From assembly GCA_964508975.1 (NCBI GenBank), contig CAZDVQ010000037.1, positions 1-45,578 of the forward strand: DNA of 45,578 bases, read 5' to 3'. The translations under genes and the position numbers were made by a program. Shown here in pieces: positions 31,744 through 38,308 of this stretch. The notes under the pieces are model-generated. The model did no database searches. It was not told the origin of the DNA and saw only the letters and a program-made list of their open reading frames with translations. This DNA is from CAZDVQ01 sp964508975. Its GTDB lineage: Bacteria; Bacteroidota; Bacteroidia; Chitinophagales; Saprospiraceae. How positions within the stretch are numbered: position 1 is the first letter of the stretch; each line of letters starts with the position of its first letter.

Positions 31744-32715
31744 ATGCTTCGTCCACGCCGTAACCGTAAGTCAGCTGCCATCCGCAACATGGTTCAAGAA
31801 ACCCACCTGGGTGTTGAAAACCTCATTTACCCCATTTTCCTGCTCGATGGGAAAGGGATCAAGAACGAGGTTAAATCTATGCCGGGCAACTACCGCTGGT
31901 CGCTGGATCTACTGCTGCCCGAGATAGAATCATGCATGAAACTGGGCCTGAATAGCTTTGTGCTGTTCCCCGCCGTGGAAGATAGCCTCAAGGATAAAAC
32001 CGCTACCTACAGCTACAGCCCTGATAATTTTTACCTGAAGGCCATTCGCGAGATTAAACGCCAATTCCCCGAATGCGTGGTGATGACCGATGTGGCGATG
32101 GACCCCTACAGCTCTGATGGCCACGATGGCTACGTGGAAAACGGCAAAATCCTCAACGATAAAACCTTGCCCATCCTGGCGCGCATGTCGCTGGCCCAAG
32201 CCGAGGCAGGTGCCGATATCCTTGGCCCATCCGATATGATGGACGGCCGCGTGGGCTTTATCCGCGATGCCCTCGACGAGCAGGACTTTACCGATGTGTC
32301 GATTATGGCCTACACCGCCAAGTATGCCTCGGCTTTTTACGGTCCTTTCCGCGATGCACTGGATTCTGCGCCTAAATCTGGCGACAAGAAGACCTACCAG
32401 ATGAATCCCGCCAATAAAATCGAGGCCCTCACTGAGGCTACCCTCGACGTGGAAGAAGGCGCAGATTTCCTCATGGTTAAACCCGCTTTGGCTTACCTCG
32501 ATATCATACACTTGCTCAAGGAGAACTTTTCAACGCCTATCTCGGCTTACAACGTGAGTGGCGAGTGTGCCATGTTGACCGCGGCTGCCCAAAACGGCTG
32601 GCTCGATTTCAACAAGGCCATGCCCGAGATGCTGCTGAGCATCAAACGCGCCGGAGCCGATATTATCCTGACCTACTTTGCTAAGGCTTATGCGGAGATG
32701 CAGCAGCAACGCTAG
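31744..32715 (+). CDS. hemB: Porphobilinogen synthase (delta-aminolevulinic acid dehydratase)
   Basis: It joins two 5-aminolevulinates to porphobilinogen in haem/tetrapyrrole synthesis. The 323-aa cytoplasmic enzyme shows both active-site lysines, K193 (AYTAKYASAFYGPFRDA) and K246 (LMVKPALAYLD). The metal loop is TDVAMDPYSSDGHDG (115-129), with Asp in place of the zinc-binding cysteines, so it is predicted to be a magnesium-dependent type. The first residues MLRPRRNRKS match the family's usual start, so 31744 is right. It overlaps ribD at the 3' end by 35 bases, tail to tail. Confidence 0.96.
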   Translation: MLRPRRNRKSAAIRNMVQETHLGVENLIYPIFLLDGKGIKNEVKSMPGNYRWSLDLLLPEIESCMKLGLNSFVLFPAVEDSLKDKTATYSYSPDNFYLKAIREIKRQFPECVVMTDVAMDPYSSDGHDGYVENGKILNDKTLPILARMSLAQAEAGADILGPSDMMDGRVGFIRDALDEQDFTDVSIMAYTAKYASAFYGPFRDALDSAPKSGDKKTYQMNPANKIEALTEATLDVEEGADFLMVKPALAYLDIIHLLKENFSTPISAYNVSGECAMLTAAAQNGWLDFNKAMPEMLLSIKRAGADIILTYFAKAYAEMQQQR

Positions 32716-33760
32716 GCACAAACCTTTCGTATAAATCTTGTCCTACCATCATGCTGTCCCGGAGCCTTGCGCCCGGGATTTGCGGTGCCTTAATGCCTTG
32801 TCCCAGCTGTTTAGGAGCAGTGATGCGCCTACATTCATCCCAGAGGCCCAGGGCTATAAAAGCGTTCAAAATGCTTGCGCCACCTTCTACGATGATGGAT
32901 TGTACCTTGGCTTCAAACAGCTGCTGCATGACCTGCTGAATAAAGTCAGTTGCTTCCAATTGGATGCAGGCCAAACTTGCACTTTCAGGCAAGTCGTTTC
33001 TATCTAAGCTACTGAAATATAAAGTTTTAGCCTCGGCGTTAAACACCTTGGCCGATTGCGGCACACGGCCATTTCGGTCGAGCACCACCCGCAAGGGATT
33101 CCGGCCAGGATAATGTCTGGTGCTGAGGCTAGGGTCGTCGCAAATCACCGTGTTGGGCCCTACCAGGATAGCGGCTTCCTCGGCACGCCAGCGGTGGTTG
33201 AGTACCTGCATTTCGGGCCCTGTGAGCCACACTTGTTTTTCTGTTTTACCGATATAGCCATCGCTGCTCTGCGCAAATTTCAGGATAATGTAGGGCCTGT
33301 GCTGTGCAATAAAGGTGTTTCGGCGCCGTGCTAACCACAAACCTTCGTTTTCCAGCACGCCGGTAATCACTTCAACGCCACGCTCGCGGAGTAGGCAAGT
33401 GCTCTCGACCAACACGCCGGGTGTGGCATCATCTGCCGAGATAACGACTGTCCGAATCCCTTCTTGTTGGATTAAATCAGTGCAGGGCGGTGTTTTACCC
33501 CAAATACTGCACGGCGCGAGGCTCACGTACAGGGTAGAGTGGGGGATAAGCGGCCTATCTGCGGCTGCCACGCTAGCCACGGCGTTTACCTCTGCATGGG
33601 ATTGGCCGTATGCCTGGTGCCAACCCTCGCCAATAATGCGGCCATCGTGCACCAATACCGCTCCAACCATAGGGTTAGGGGCAACTTGGCCAGCACCTAG
33701 TCGGGCAAGCTGAAAGCATCGGCGCATGTATGTTTCGTGTACATCCAGGGTTAAATTCAT
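32681..33760 (-). CDS. ribD: Riboflavin biosynthesis protein RibD (deaminase/reductase)
   Basis: It performs the second and third steps of riboflavin synthesis: deamination, then NADPH-dependent reduction. I start at 33760 (MNLTLDVHETYMRRC), as the longer frame adds residues unlike the family and lies upstream of the -7 box. 359 aa. The zinc deaminase domain (1-145) has HAE at 55-57 and PCSIWGKTPPC with C84 and C93. The reductase domain (about 150-350) has SSDGYIG and IIVEGGASILNAFI. No other rib gene is next to it. The last 35 bases overlap the end of hemB on the other strand. Confidence 0.95.
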   Translation of the reverse strand: MNLTLDVHETYMRRCFQLARLGAGQVAPNPMVGAVLVHDGRIIGEGWHQAYGQSHAEVNAVASVAAADRPLIPHSTLYVSLAPCSIWGKTPPCTDLIQQEGIRTVVISADDATPGVLVESTCLLRERGVEVITGVLENEGLWLARRRNTFIAQHRPYIILKFAQSSDGYIGKTEKQVWLTGPEMQVLNHRWRAEEAAILVGPNTVICDDPSLSTRHYPGRNPLRVVLDRNGRVPQSAKVFNAEAKTLYFSSLDRNDLPESASLACIQLEATDFIQQVMQQLFEAKVQSIIVEGGASILNAFIALGLWDECRRITAPKQLGQGIKAPQIPGARLRDSMMVGQDLYERFVPSVAAASPHKP

Positions 33761-33764
33761 GGTA

Positions 33765-33772
33765 CAAAGGTA
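33765..33772 (-). promoter_or_regulatory. -7 box of ribD, very close to the start
   Basis: CAAAGGTA on plus is TACCTTTG on minus, only 4 bases before the ATG, which suggests a leaderless mRNA. Confidence 0.45.
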
Positions 33773-33842
33773 GCCAAAATCAACGGTACAGTCATGCTGA
33801 AACGCCGTCATTTCATCTTTGGTCAATTACGTATTTATTGTA

Positions 33843-33950
33843 TTTGGGCGCCCCGGCTTCGCCGTCGCTACGCTTCGCGGCTCGCTGACGCTCGGCCCGC
33901 GTTGCGGTCTGGCCCTGCGGGCCACCGCTTCGCATCGCTGGCGCAAGCCC
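33843..33950 (+). repeat. GC-rich palindromic block, family 1
   Basis: Head TTTGGGCGCCCCGGCTTCGC, then GGCCCGCGTTGCGG, TGGCCCTGCGGGCCA and GCTTCGCATCGC, matching in order the inverse of 18807-18938. Confidence 0.75.
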
Positions 33951-34039
33951 AACCCCGAATTACGGCCTTTACAGTACAAAAAAACAAGCTCCCACGCAAA
34001 CGCGGTGACAGGGGGGCAGAACCCCAAGCGTCACGTTAA

Positions 34040-34270
34040 GATTAAGATGTCAGGGCTACGCCCCTCGGGCATAGCTTTCGGGTCGTTTAGCTACGAAGAT
34101 ATCAGGGCTACGCCCCTCGGGCATAACTTTCAGGTTCGTTTAGCTACGAAGATGTCAGGGCTACGCACCTCCATGAAATTAGCCTAGAAAAGGGGCGTAG
34201 CCCTGGTATCTTCGTAGCATGCAAATGTTCCCCCAAACCCAAAGAGGGGCGTAGCCCTGACATCTTAATC
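34040..34270. repeat. Composite palindrome with exact 27-bp terminal inverted repeats
   Basis: The first 27 bases (34040-34066) and the last 27 (34244-34270) are exact inverted copies containing TCAGGGCTACGCCCCTC. Between them are two more direct copies, at steps of 52 and 53 bases (34097, 34150), and one more inverted copy (34189-34217). That makes three forward and two reverse units in all. It is not coding. The rest of the gap to 34430 shows no gene. Confidence 0.75.
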
Positions 34271-34430
34271 AGCAAGCTACACCGCTAGTTTGGGCATAAC
34301 ATTGCCCCGCTCCGCGAGAAGCGGCGTAGAATATATTAAGCACCTGGGTTTAATATAATGGTGCTTTCATTGTTGGTGCTGCGCACCTGATGAGAGTTTA
34401 GTTGTAGTGCTGCGTTTTTCTACCCTCAAT

Positions 34431-35270
34431 TTACTTTTTTGGATACTGCCCAACAGATTCAACTCCTTTGTCTGAGAATCTAATAACCTCTGTAGTAATT
34501 GGATAGGCTGATTGATTATATTCGTCTGCTACTACGTCTCCAAGTCGTCCTGAAAAAAAGTCAAAGTCTTTTTCTGAAAAGATGTAGCAAAAGTCTCGTA
34601 CTGGGATAACAGCGTAAAATGGAAAGCTAAAATCTTTCTTTACTTTTTCCCTCATAGTCGGGGCAAAAAGTAATGCAGGTTTTAATGTTTCATTGTCAAC
34701 ATTGATTATTCCAAGTTTACGGTTATCGATCGTGTCAAACGAAAGGGTTGATTTTGATAATAAATTGTCTGCGTTATAATTCGCCTGTATATCCAAATCA
34801 TTTTCTGTTATGTTCCATTTTTCTAAATAGTCTTTCGATAGAAATATTTGATTAGAGTCACTACTCAACATATATACCTTGCTAAATTCATCAGTGATTT
34901 TTTTATGAATCATATCGTCAAAATCTATGTCATTTGGGAAAAGTGAGATGAACACTTTGTCTTTACACTCTACCCAATTTTCGGGTATTTCAATTTGTTC
35001 AACTAATATACTCTCGACTAAGGTTGTGATATGAACTTTGTCCTTATCTCTGCTAAAGTTTTTTCTAGTGTTTTCTAAACTTACTTTAAGTTTCCAATCA
35101 CCTCGTGAAATATGAACTAACCCTGACTCGTCAACTGAGTCAATTTTCATACCTTTCTTTTCTATTTGAGTTTTGAATTCTTCAAATACAAAATCTTTGT
35201 CCTTGCTGTCTTTACAACCAAATAGTCCGAATAACATTGTCAGTATGATTATAGCTTTGGTGTGTCTCAT
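34431..35270 (-). CDS. Lipoprotein with a DUF1444 (YtpQ)-like domain
   Basis: I choose the start at 35270, since it gives a lipoprotein signal (MRHTKAIIILTMLFGLFGC) with the cysteine at residue 19, and a -7 box lies at 35289-35296 upstream. The 279-aa protein looks like DUF1444 in its second half (PFYAVIPVRDFCYIFSEKDF, about residues 217-236, and YNQSAYPITTEVIRFSDKG). The family has no known activity, and a lipid-anchored form is unusual. The gene is AT-rich. Confidence 0.65.
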   Translation of the reverse strand: MRHTKAIIILTMLFGLFGCKDSKDKDFVFEEFKTQIEKKGMKIDSVDESGLVHISRGDWKLKVSLENTRKNFSRDKDKVHITTLVESILVEQIEIPENWVECKDKVFISLFPNDIDFDDMIHKKITDEFSKVYMLSSDSNQIFLSKDYLEKWNITENDLDIQANYNADNLLSKSTLSFDTIDNRKLGIINVDNETLKPALLFAPTMREKVKKDFSFPFYAVIPVRDFCYIFSEKDFDFFSGRLGDVVADEYNQSAYPITTEVIRFSDKGVESVGQYPKK

Positions 35271-35288
35271 AAAGTGGCAGTTTACTAA

Positions 35289-35296
35289 CAAATATA
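35289..35296 (-). promoter_or_regulatory. -7 box of the DUF1444-like gene
   Basis: CAAATATA on plus is TATATTTG on minus, 18 bases before the start at 35270. Confidence 0.5.
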
Positions 35297-35422
35297 CGCA
35301 CATTTTGTATGTGCTCCACAAAAATGTTGAAAATTATTAGGGGGAATCAAACTTGTTTAAAAAACTTGCCCATCATTTCCATTGCTTAACTGCATAAAGT
35401 CATGGAAAATAACTAAGTATTA

Positions 35423-35575
35423 TTACGCACAGGGCTTTATGTTTGTTTGTGACTTTCTTTTTTTGAAATACTCCAAAATTTCTTCTTTAGTCATTTTAGA
35501 TAACTTTTCGCTCAGGGTTTCTCGTTGTTGGCGCATAAATTTGACAGCGTCAAATGTTTTTTCAGTTGTCTTCAT
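35423..35575 (-). CDS. Antitoxin-like small protein (partner of PIN toxin)
   Basis: A 50-aa ORF from ATG 35575 to TAA 35423. It reads MKTTEKTFDAVKFMRQQRET and goes on LSEKLSKMTKEEILEYFKKR, a charged helical protein of the kind encoded right behind PIN toxins in Bacteroidota. It is intact, while the toxin before it is broken. Its start lies 12 bases past the toxin stop. Antitoxin function is inferred from gene order and resemblance. Confidence 0.6.
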   Translation of the reverse strand: MKTTEKTFDAVKFMRQQRETLSEKLSKMTKEEILEYFKKRKSQTNIKPCA

Positions 35576-35586
35576 ATTTTTCAAAT

Positions 35587-35727
35587 TCAGGTGCATTTTC
35601 GAGTAGAATAAAGAATAATGAATTCTCCAGCTTTAATTCTGTTAAATAAAGGAATAGTATGCTCCTTAAACTCCTCGTCAAAATAGCCTCCGAAAACAGA
35701 TGTGTCTATGTAAAGTCGTTGTTTCAC
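35587..35727 (-). pseudogene. Remnant of a PIN-domain (VapC-like) toxin
   Basis: From GTG 35727 it reads VKQRLYIDTSVFGGYFDEEF, a PIN N-terminus with the first catalytic Asp (D8), then KEHTIPLFNRIKAGEFIILYS, then a frame break. A shifted frame shows ENAPEFEKYED, resembling the part that follows in such toxins, before the antitoxin ORF. The rest of the PIN fold, with the remaining acidic residues, is missing. A full toxin would be about 140-150 aa. Probably an internal deletion inactivated it. Confidence 0.65.
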
Positions 35728-36004
35728 AATTTTTCTATTAGTTTTAGTTACAAATCTACGATTTATAGCTTATTGCTGATTACAAAAATAAGGAATTGTA
35801 TTCCAAATTCCTTATCTCAAGCGGTTTTATTGTGTAGTTTCTGGTTTGAGATAATGAGTATGCCTCTAACGCCCTGGGTCTATGTCTGAACGGAGTGAAG
35901 ACAGGGGGGCTGAACAACCGCAAATATAAGTTGATTTTGCAATTAGGTATTGGGCAAATTATGGCCAATGGGGATTTGAGGATATGGGGATTGCAGCGGC
36001 ATAT

Positions 36005-36037
36005 AAATACTATCAACAACCAACTACAAACTAGTAT
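36005..36037 (-). repeat. Heptamer repeat, AGTTGNT type (inverted)
   Basis: On plus: ACTATCA, ACAACCA, ACTACAA, ACTAG. It joins the tail of the family-2 block at 36038, as the direct copy does at 17.05 kb. The gap 35728-36004 shows no gene I can support. Confidence 0.6.
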
Positions 36038-36150
36038 CGGCCTAGCGATGTGAAGGGCGGCCGAAGGCCGTACCGCAGGGGCGTATGCCCAAAGGTATGA
36101 GCGCTAGCGAACCCGGAACGTAGCGCCGACGCAACGCGGCGGAGGCCCCA
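36038..36150 (-). repeat. GC-rich palindromic block, family 2 (inverted)
   Basis: The mirror of 16931-17047: tail ATCGGCCTAGCGAT, CGGCCGAAGGCCG, GGGGCGTATGCCC, and the head TTTTGGGGCCTCCGCCGCG on minus. Confidence 0.75.
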
Positions 36151-36157
36151 AAAACAC

Positions 36158-36190
36158 AAAAAAAAAGACGCTACAAGAGCGTCTTTTTTT
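36158..36190 (-). terminator. Terminator of the DksA-like gene
   Basis: GACGCT/AGCGTC stem with a loop and A/T runs on both sides, 8 bases past the stop codon. Confidence 0.85.
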
Positions 36191-36197
36191 AAGTATT

Positions 36198-36821
36198 TTA
36201 ATCCTCGTCTGGGATGTCGATTTCGTTCAAACCTTCTAGGTTGAAGTCGTCGCCCACGGTAACGTCAAGTTCCGTCTCGTCTTCCCATTCGTCCATATCA
36301 TCCTGGGCTTTTCCGCCAGTTGATTTTTTAGGAAGGATAGGTGTAGAGATAACCTTTTTGCGGGTGGGTAGCACTTTGGCCACAGGTTTTTCATCTAGCT
36401 CGTCGTCGCGGTCAAGGGTGTTGGTGGTAGCTGGTGGCACCACGGTCTTCGCTTCTTTTTCCTTGCCTTCGATTGATTTAGTGGTGTGGGGCACCAATTG
36501 CAAGCGTTTTTTCTCGATCAACTCACCGGTAACGGTACAAATGCCGTAGGTTTTGTTCTCGATACGCACGAGGGCAAACTCGAGGTTGCGGATAAAATCG
36601 CTCTGGCGTTGCATCATTTTGGCCAAGTGTTCAATTTCAAAGTTCTGTGAACCTTCATCGAAATTTCCAGCTTTGGCCGCATCGTTATCTTCGTTCAACT
36701 CGGTGAGTTGTTCTTGTAAGTATTCGACTTCGTGTTTTGCAATCTCAATCTTTTGCAAAATCAGTTGACGGAACTCTTCGAGTTCAGCATCACTGTATCG
36801 TTTTTTTGGAGTTTCTGCCAT
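36198..36821 (-). CDS. TraR/DksA-like regulator with an acidic C-terminal extension
   Basis: 207 aa. The first 120 residues match the Bacteroidota DksA-like family: KRYSDAELEEFRQLILQKIE, LVRIENKTYGICTVTGELIE and RLQLVPHTTKSIEGK. Of the four zinc cysteines of true DksA only C113 (YGIC) remains, as is normal for this group. The relatives I know stop near residue 125. Here about 80 residues follow, first basic and proline-rich and then strongly acidic (DDMDEWEDETELDVTVGDDF). The role is probably binding in the RNA polymerase secondary channel, but this is inferred. A -7 box lies at 36851-36858. Confidence 0.85.
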   Translation of the reverse strand: MAETPKKRYSDAELEEFRQLILQKIEIAKHEVEYLQEQLTELNEDNDAAKAGNFDEGSQNFEIEHLAKMMQRQSDFIRNLEFALVRIENKTYGICTVTGELIEKKRLQLVPHTTKSIEGKEKEAKTVVPPATTNTLDRDDELDEKPVAKVLPTRKKVISTPILPKKSTGGKAQDDMDEWEDETELDVTVGDDFNLEGLNEIDIPDED

Positions 36822-36850
36822 ATATAATACTGTCGTTTATAAAATTTGCG

Positions 36851-36858
36851 CAAAATTA
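36851..36858 (-). promoter_or_regulatory. -7 box of the DksA-like gene
   Basis: CAAAATTA on plus is TAATTTTG on minus, 29 bases before the start. Confidence 0.5.
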
Positions 36859-36914
36859 GTTTATTAGAAACGTAATAAGTTAAATAAAGTATGAAAAAAA
36901 TGTGAATTTTTTTA

Positions 36915-37053
36915 AGTTAGTTGCTAGTTGATTGTTGATAGTTGCTAGTTGATTGTTGATAGTTGCTAGTTGATTGTTGATAGTTGGTAGTATTTGATGA
37001 TTCACCCCAAGGTTTCCATTTACTATCAACTATCAACTACAAACTATCAACTA
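36915..37053. repeat. Heptamer arrays in opposite orientation next to rnpB
   Basis: 36915-36991 is a strict 7-bp array (GTTGCTA, GTTGATT, GTTGATA repeated three times, so it also shows a 21-bp period). 37021-37053 holds the inverted type (ACTATCA, ACTATCA, ACTACAA, ACTATCA, ACTA). The two can pair. No GC block is attached. Confidence 0.75.
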
Positions 37054-37059
37054 AGAAAA

Positions 37060-37432
37060 AAGCGGGTCTATAAGCCGGATTCTGTTTCCTGCAAGCAGGT
37101 TTCCGTCATTTATCTTGGACAAGGTTCACACCTTGTCTCGTGCTGCCTACCCTCCGGCCTGGTACTCGCGTACGCTCGGGCGGGCAACCCTCGGCGACCG
37201 GTTTACATGGCATTTCAGCTCACAAGGTTTATCCCACATGCAAGTTGCCTTGCACATGCGTGCGCTCTTACCACACGTTTTCACCCTTACCAGGCAAGCC
37301 TGGCGGTAATTTTCTGCGACCCTATCTGTACCGAGCTTGCACTCGGCCCCACCCGTTAGGTGGTGTGATGCCCTACGCTGTCCGGACTTTCCTCCCCGAT
37401 ACTTCTACCGGAGCGACGGAACGACCCGCTTT
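37060..37432 (-). ncRNA. rnpB: RNase P RNA (bacterial class A)
   Basis: It is the catalytic RNA that trims the 5' leader of tRNA precursors. On minus, the 5' part has CGGGGAGGAAAGTCCGGAC (the universal GAGGAAAGTCC core, near 37405-37387) and GTAGGGC. The 3' end has ACAGAATCCGGCTTATAGAC followed by CCCGCTT. The first bases (AAGCGGGTC) pair with the last (GACCCGCTT) as stem P1. The length of about 373 nt fits class A. The T's after P1 may serve to end the transcript. The ORFs that can be read here are not genes. Confidence 0.96.
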
Positions 37433-37512
37433 TTATAAAGTTAGAATGGTTCTAAATTCGGTTGATTTTAAACTTCTGCAAAGAACCGAAATTAATTTAA
37501 TAAGTTAATAAT

Positions 37513-37520
37513 TACATTTG
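37513..37520 (+). promoter_or_regulatory. -7 box of the sdh operon
   Basis: TACATTTG, 50 bases before the sdhC start. Confidence 0.5.
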
Positions 37521-37570
37521 CACCCTGAAAGAAAACTTTTCATTTATTTTCAAAGAAAAACCTAATTCAT

Positions 37571-38251
37571 ATGTCTTGGCTGCTACAGTTATTTAATTCG
37601 TCGGTAGGTAAAAAAGTCATCATGGCGTTAACGGGGCTTTTCCTGATTTTGTTCCTTGTGGTTCACATGTCGGGAAATTTACAGCTCTTCGCCAACGACG
37701 GTGGTGAGGCTTTCAATAAGTATGCCTATTTTATGACGCACAACCCCTTGATTAAATTTGCATCATACGGTTTGTACGCCATGATCATTTTGCATACCAT
37801 CAAAGGATTGCTCATTGCATTCTACAATCGCAAAGCCCGTGGCCCTGTTGGCTATAGCGTTGGCAACAGCACGGCTTCTTCTTGGCAATCGCGCAACATG
37901 GCTATCCTAGGCTCTATCGTGTTTATCTTCATAGCGGTGCACATGGCGCAGTTCTGGGGCAAGATGAAGTTTGGCGAGGTGCCTATGGTTACTTATGGCG
38001 ATCAAGAATACAAAGACCTCTACAATTTGGTGGCCGTTGCTTTCAAAGAGCTCTGGATTGTCATCTTCTACGTTGTGGCTATGGTTGTCTTGGCTTTCCA
38101 CTTGTTACACGGTTTCCAAAGTGGTTTCCAAACCCTCGGTGTAAACCACAAGAAGTACACCCCAATCATCAAAGGCCTAGGCCTTATCATCGCCATTACC
38201 ATTCCACTTGGCTTTGCCGCTATGCCTTTGTACTTCTTCTTCATGCAGTAG
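37571..38251 (+). CDS. sdhC: Succinate dehydrogenase cytochrome b subunit
   Basis: The 226-aa membrane anchor of complex II passes electrons to menaquinone. Five predicted helices and several histidines suited to haem b (LVVHMSGN near 35, MIILHTIKGL near 75, FIAVHMAQFWG near 120, VLAFHLLHGFQSGFQTLG near 180) fit the fused, single-gene anchor of Bacteroidota (the usual four-subunit sdhD is absent). It starts an operon with sdhA 57 bases and sdhB a further 45 bases downstream. Confidence 0.95.
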   Translation: MSWLLQLFNSSVGKKVIMALTGLFLILFLVVHMSGNLQLFANDGGEAFNKYAYFMTHNPLIKFASYGLYAMIILHTIKGLLIAFYNRKARGPVGYSVGNSTASSWQSRNMAILGSIVFIFIAVHMAQFWGKMKFGEVPMVTYGDQEYKDLYNLVAVAFKELWIVIFYVVAMVVLAFHLLHGFQSGFQTLGVNHKKYTPIIKGLGLIIAITIPLGFAAMPLYFFFMQ

Positions 38252-38308
38252 CATGAACAAAAACCTTTATTTTCAATTTAATTTGTCAAACATCAATCTG
38301 CATATATC

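Noticed and set aside
35780..36019. ORF of 79 aa on minus between the toxin remnant and the family-2 block
   Set aside because: It runs into the heptamer array and block and shows no domain, signal or promoter.
36915..37053. Heptamer arrays as CRISPR
   Set aside because: The period is 7 bp, with no repeat of 24-40 bp, no unique spacers and no cas gene in the window.
36994..37508. ORFs of 64-122 aa on the plus strand
   Set aside because: They lie over RNase P RNA, encoded on the other strand.
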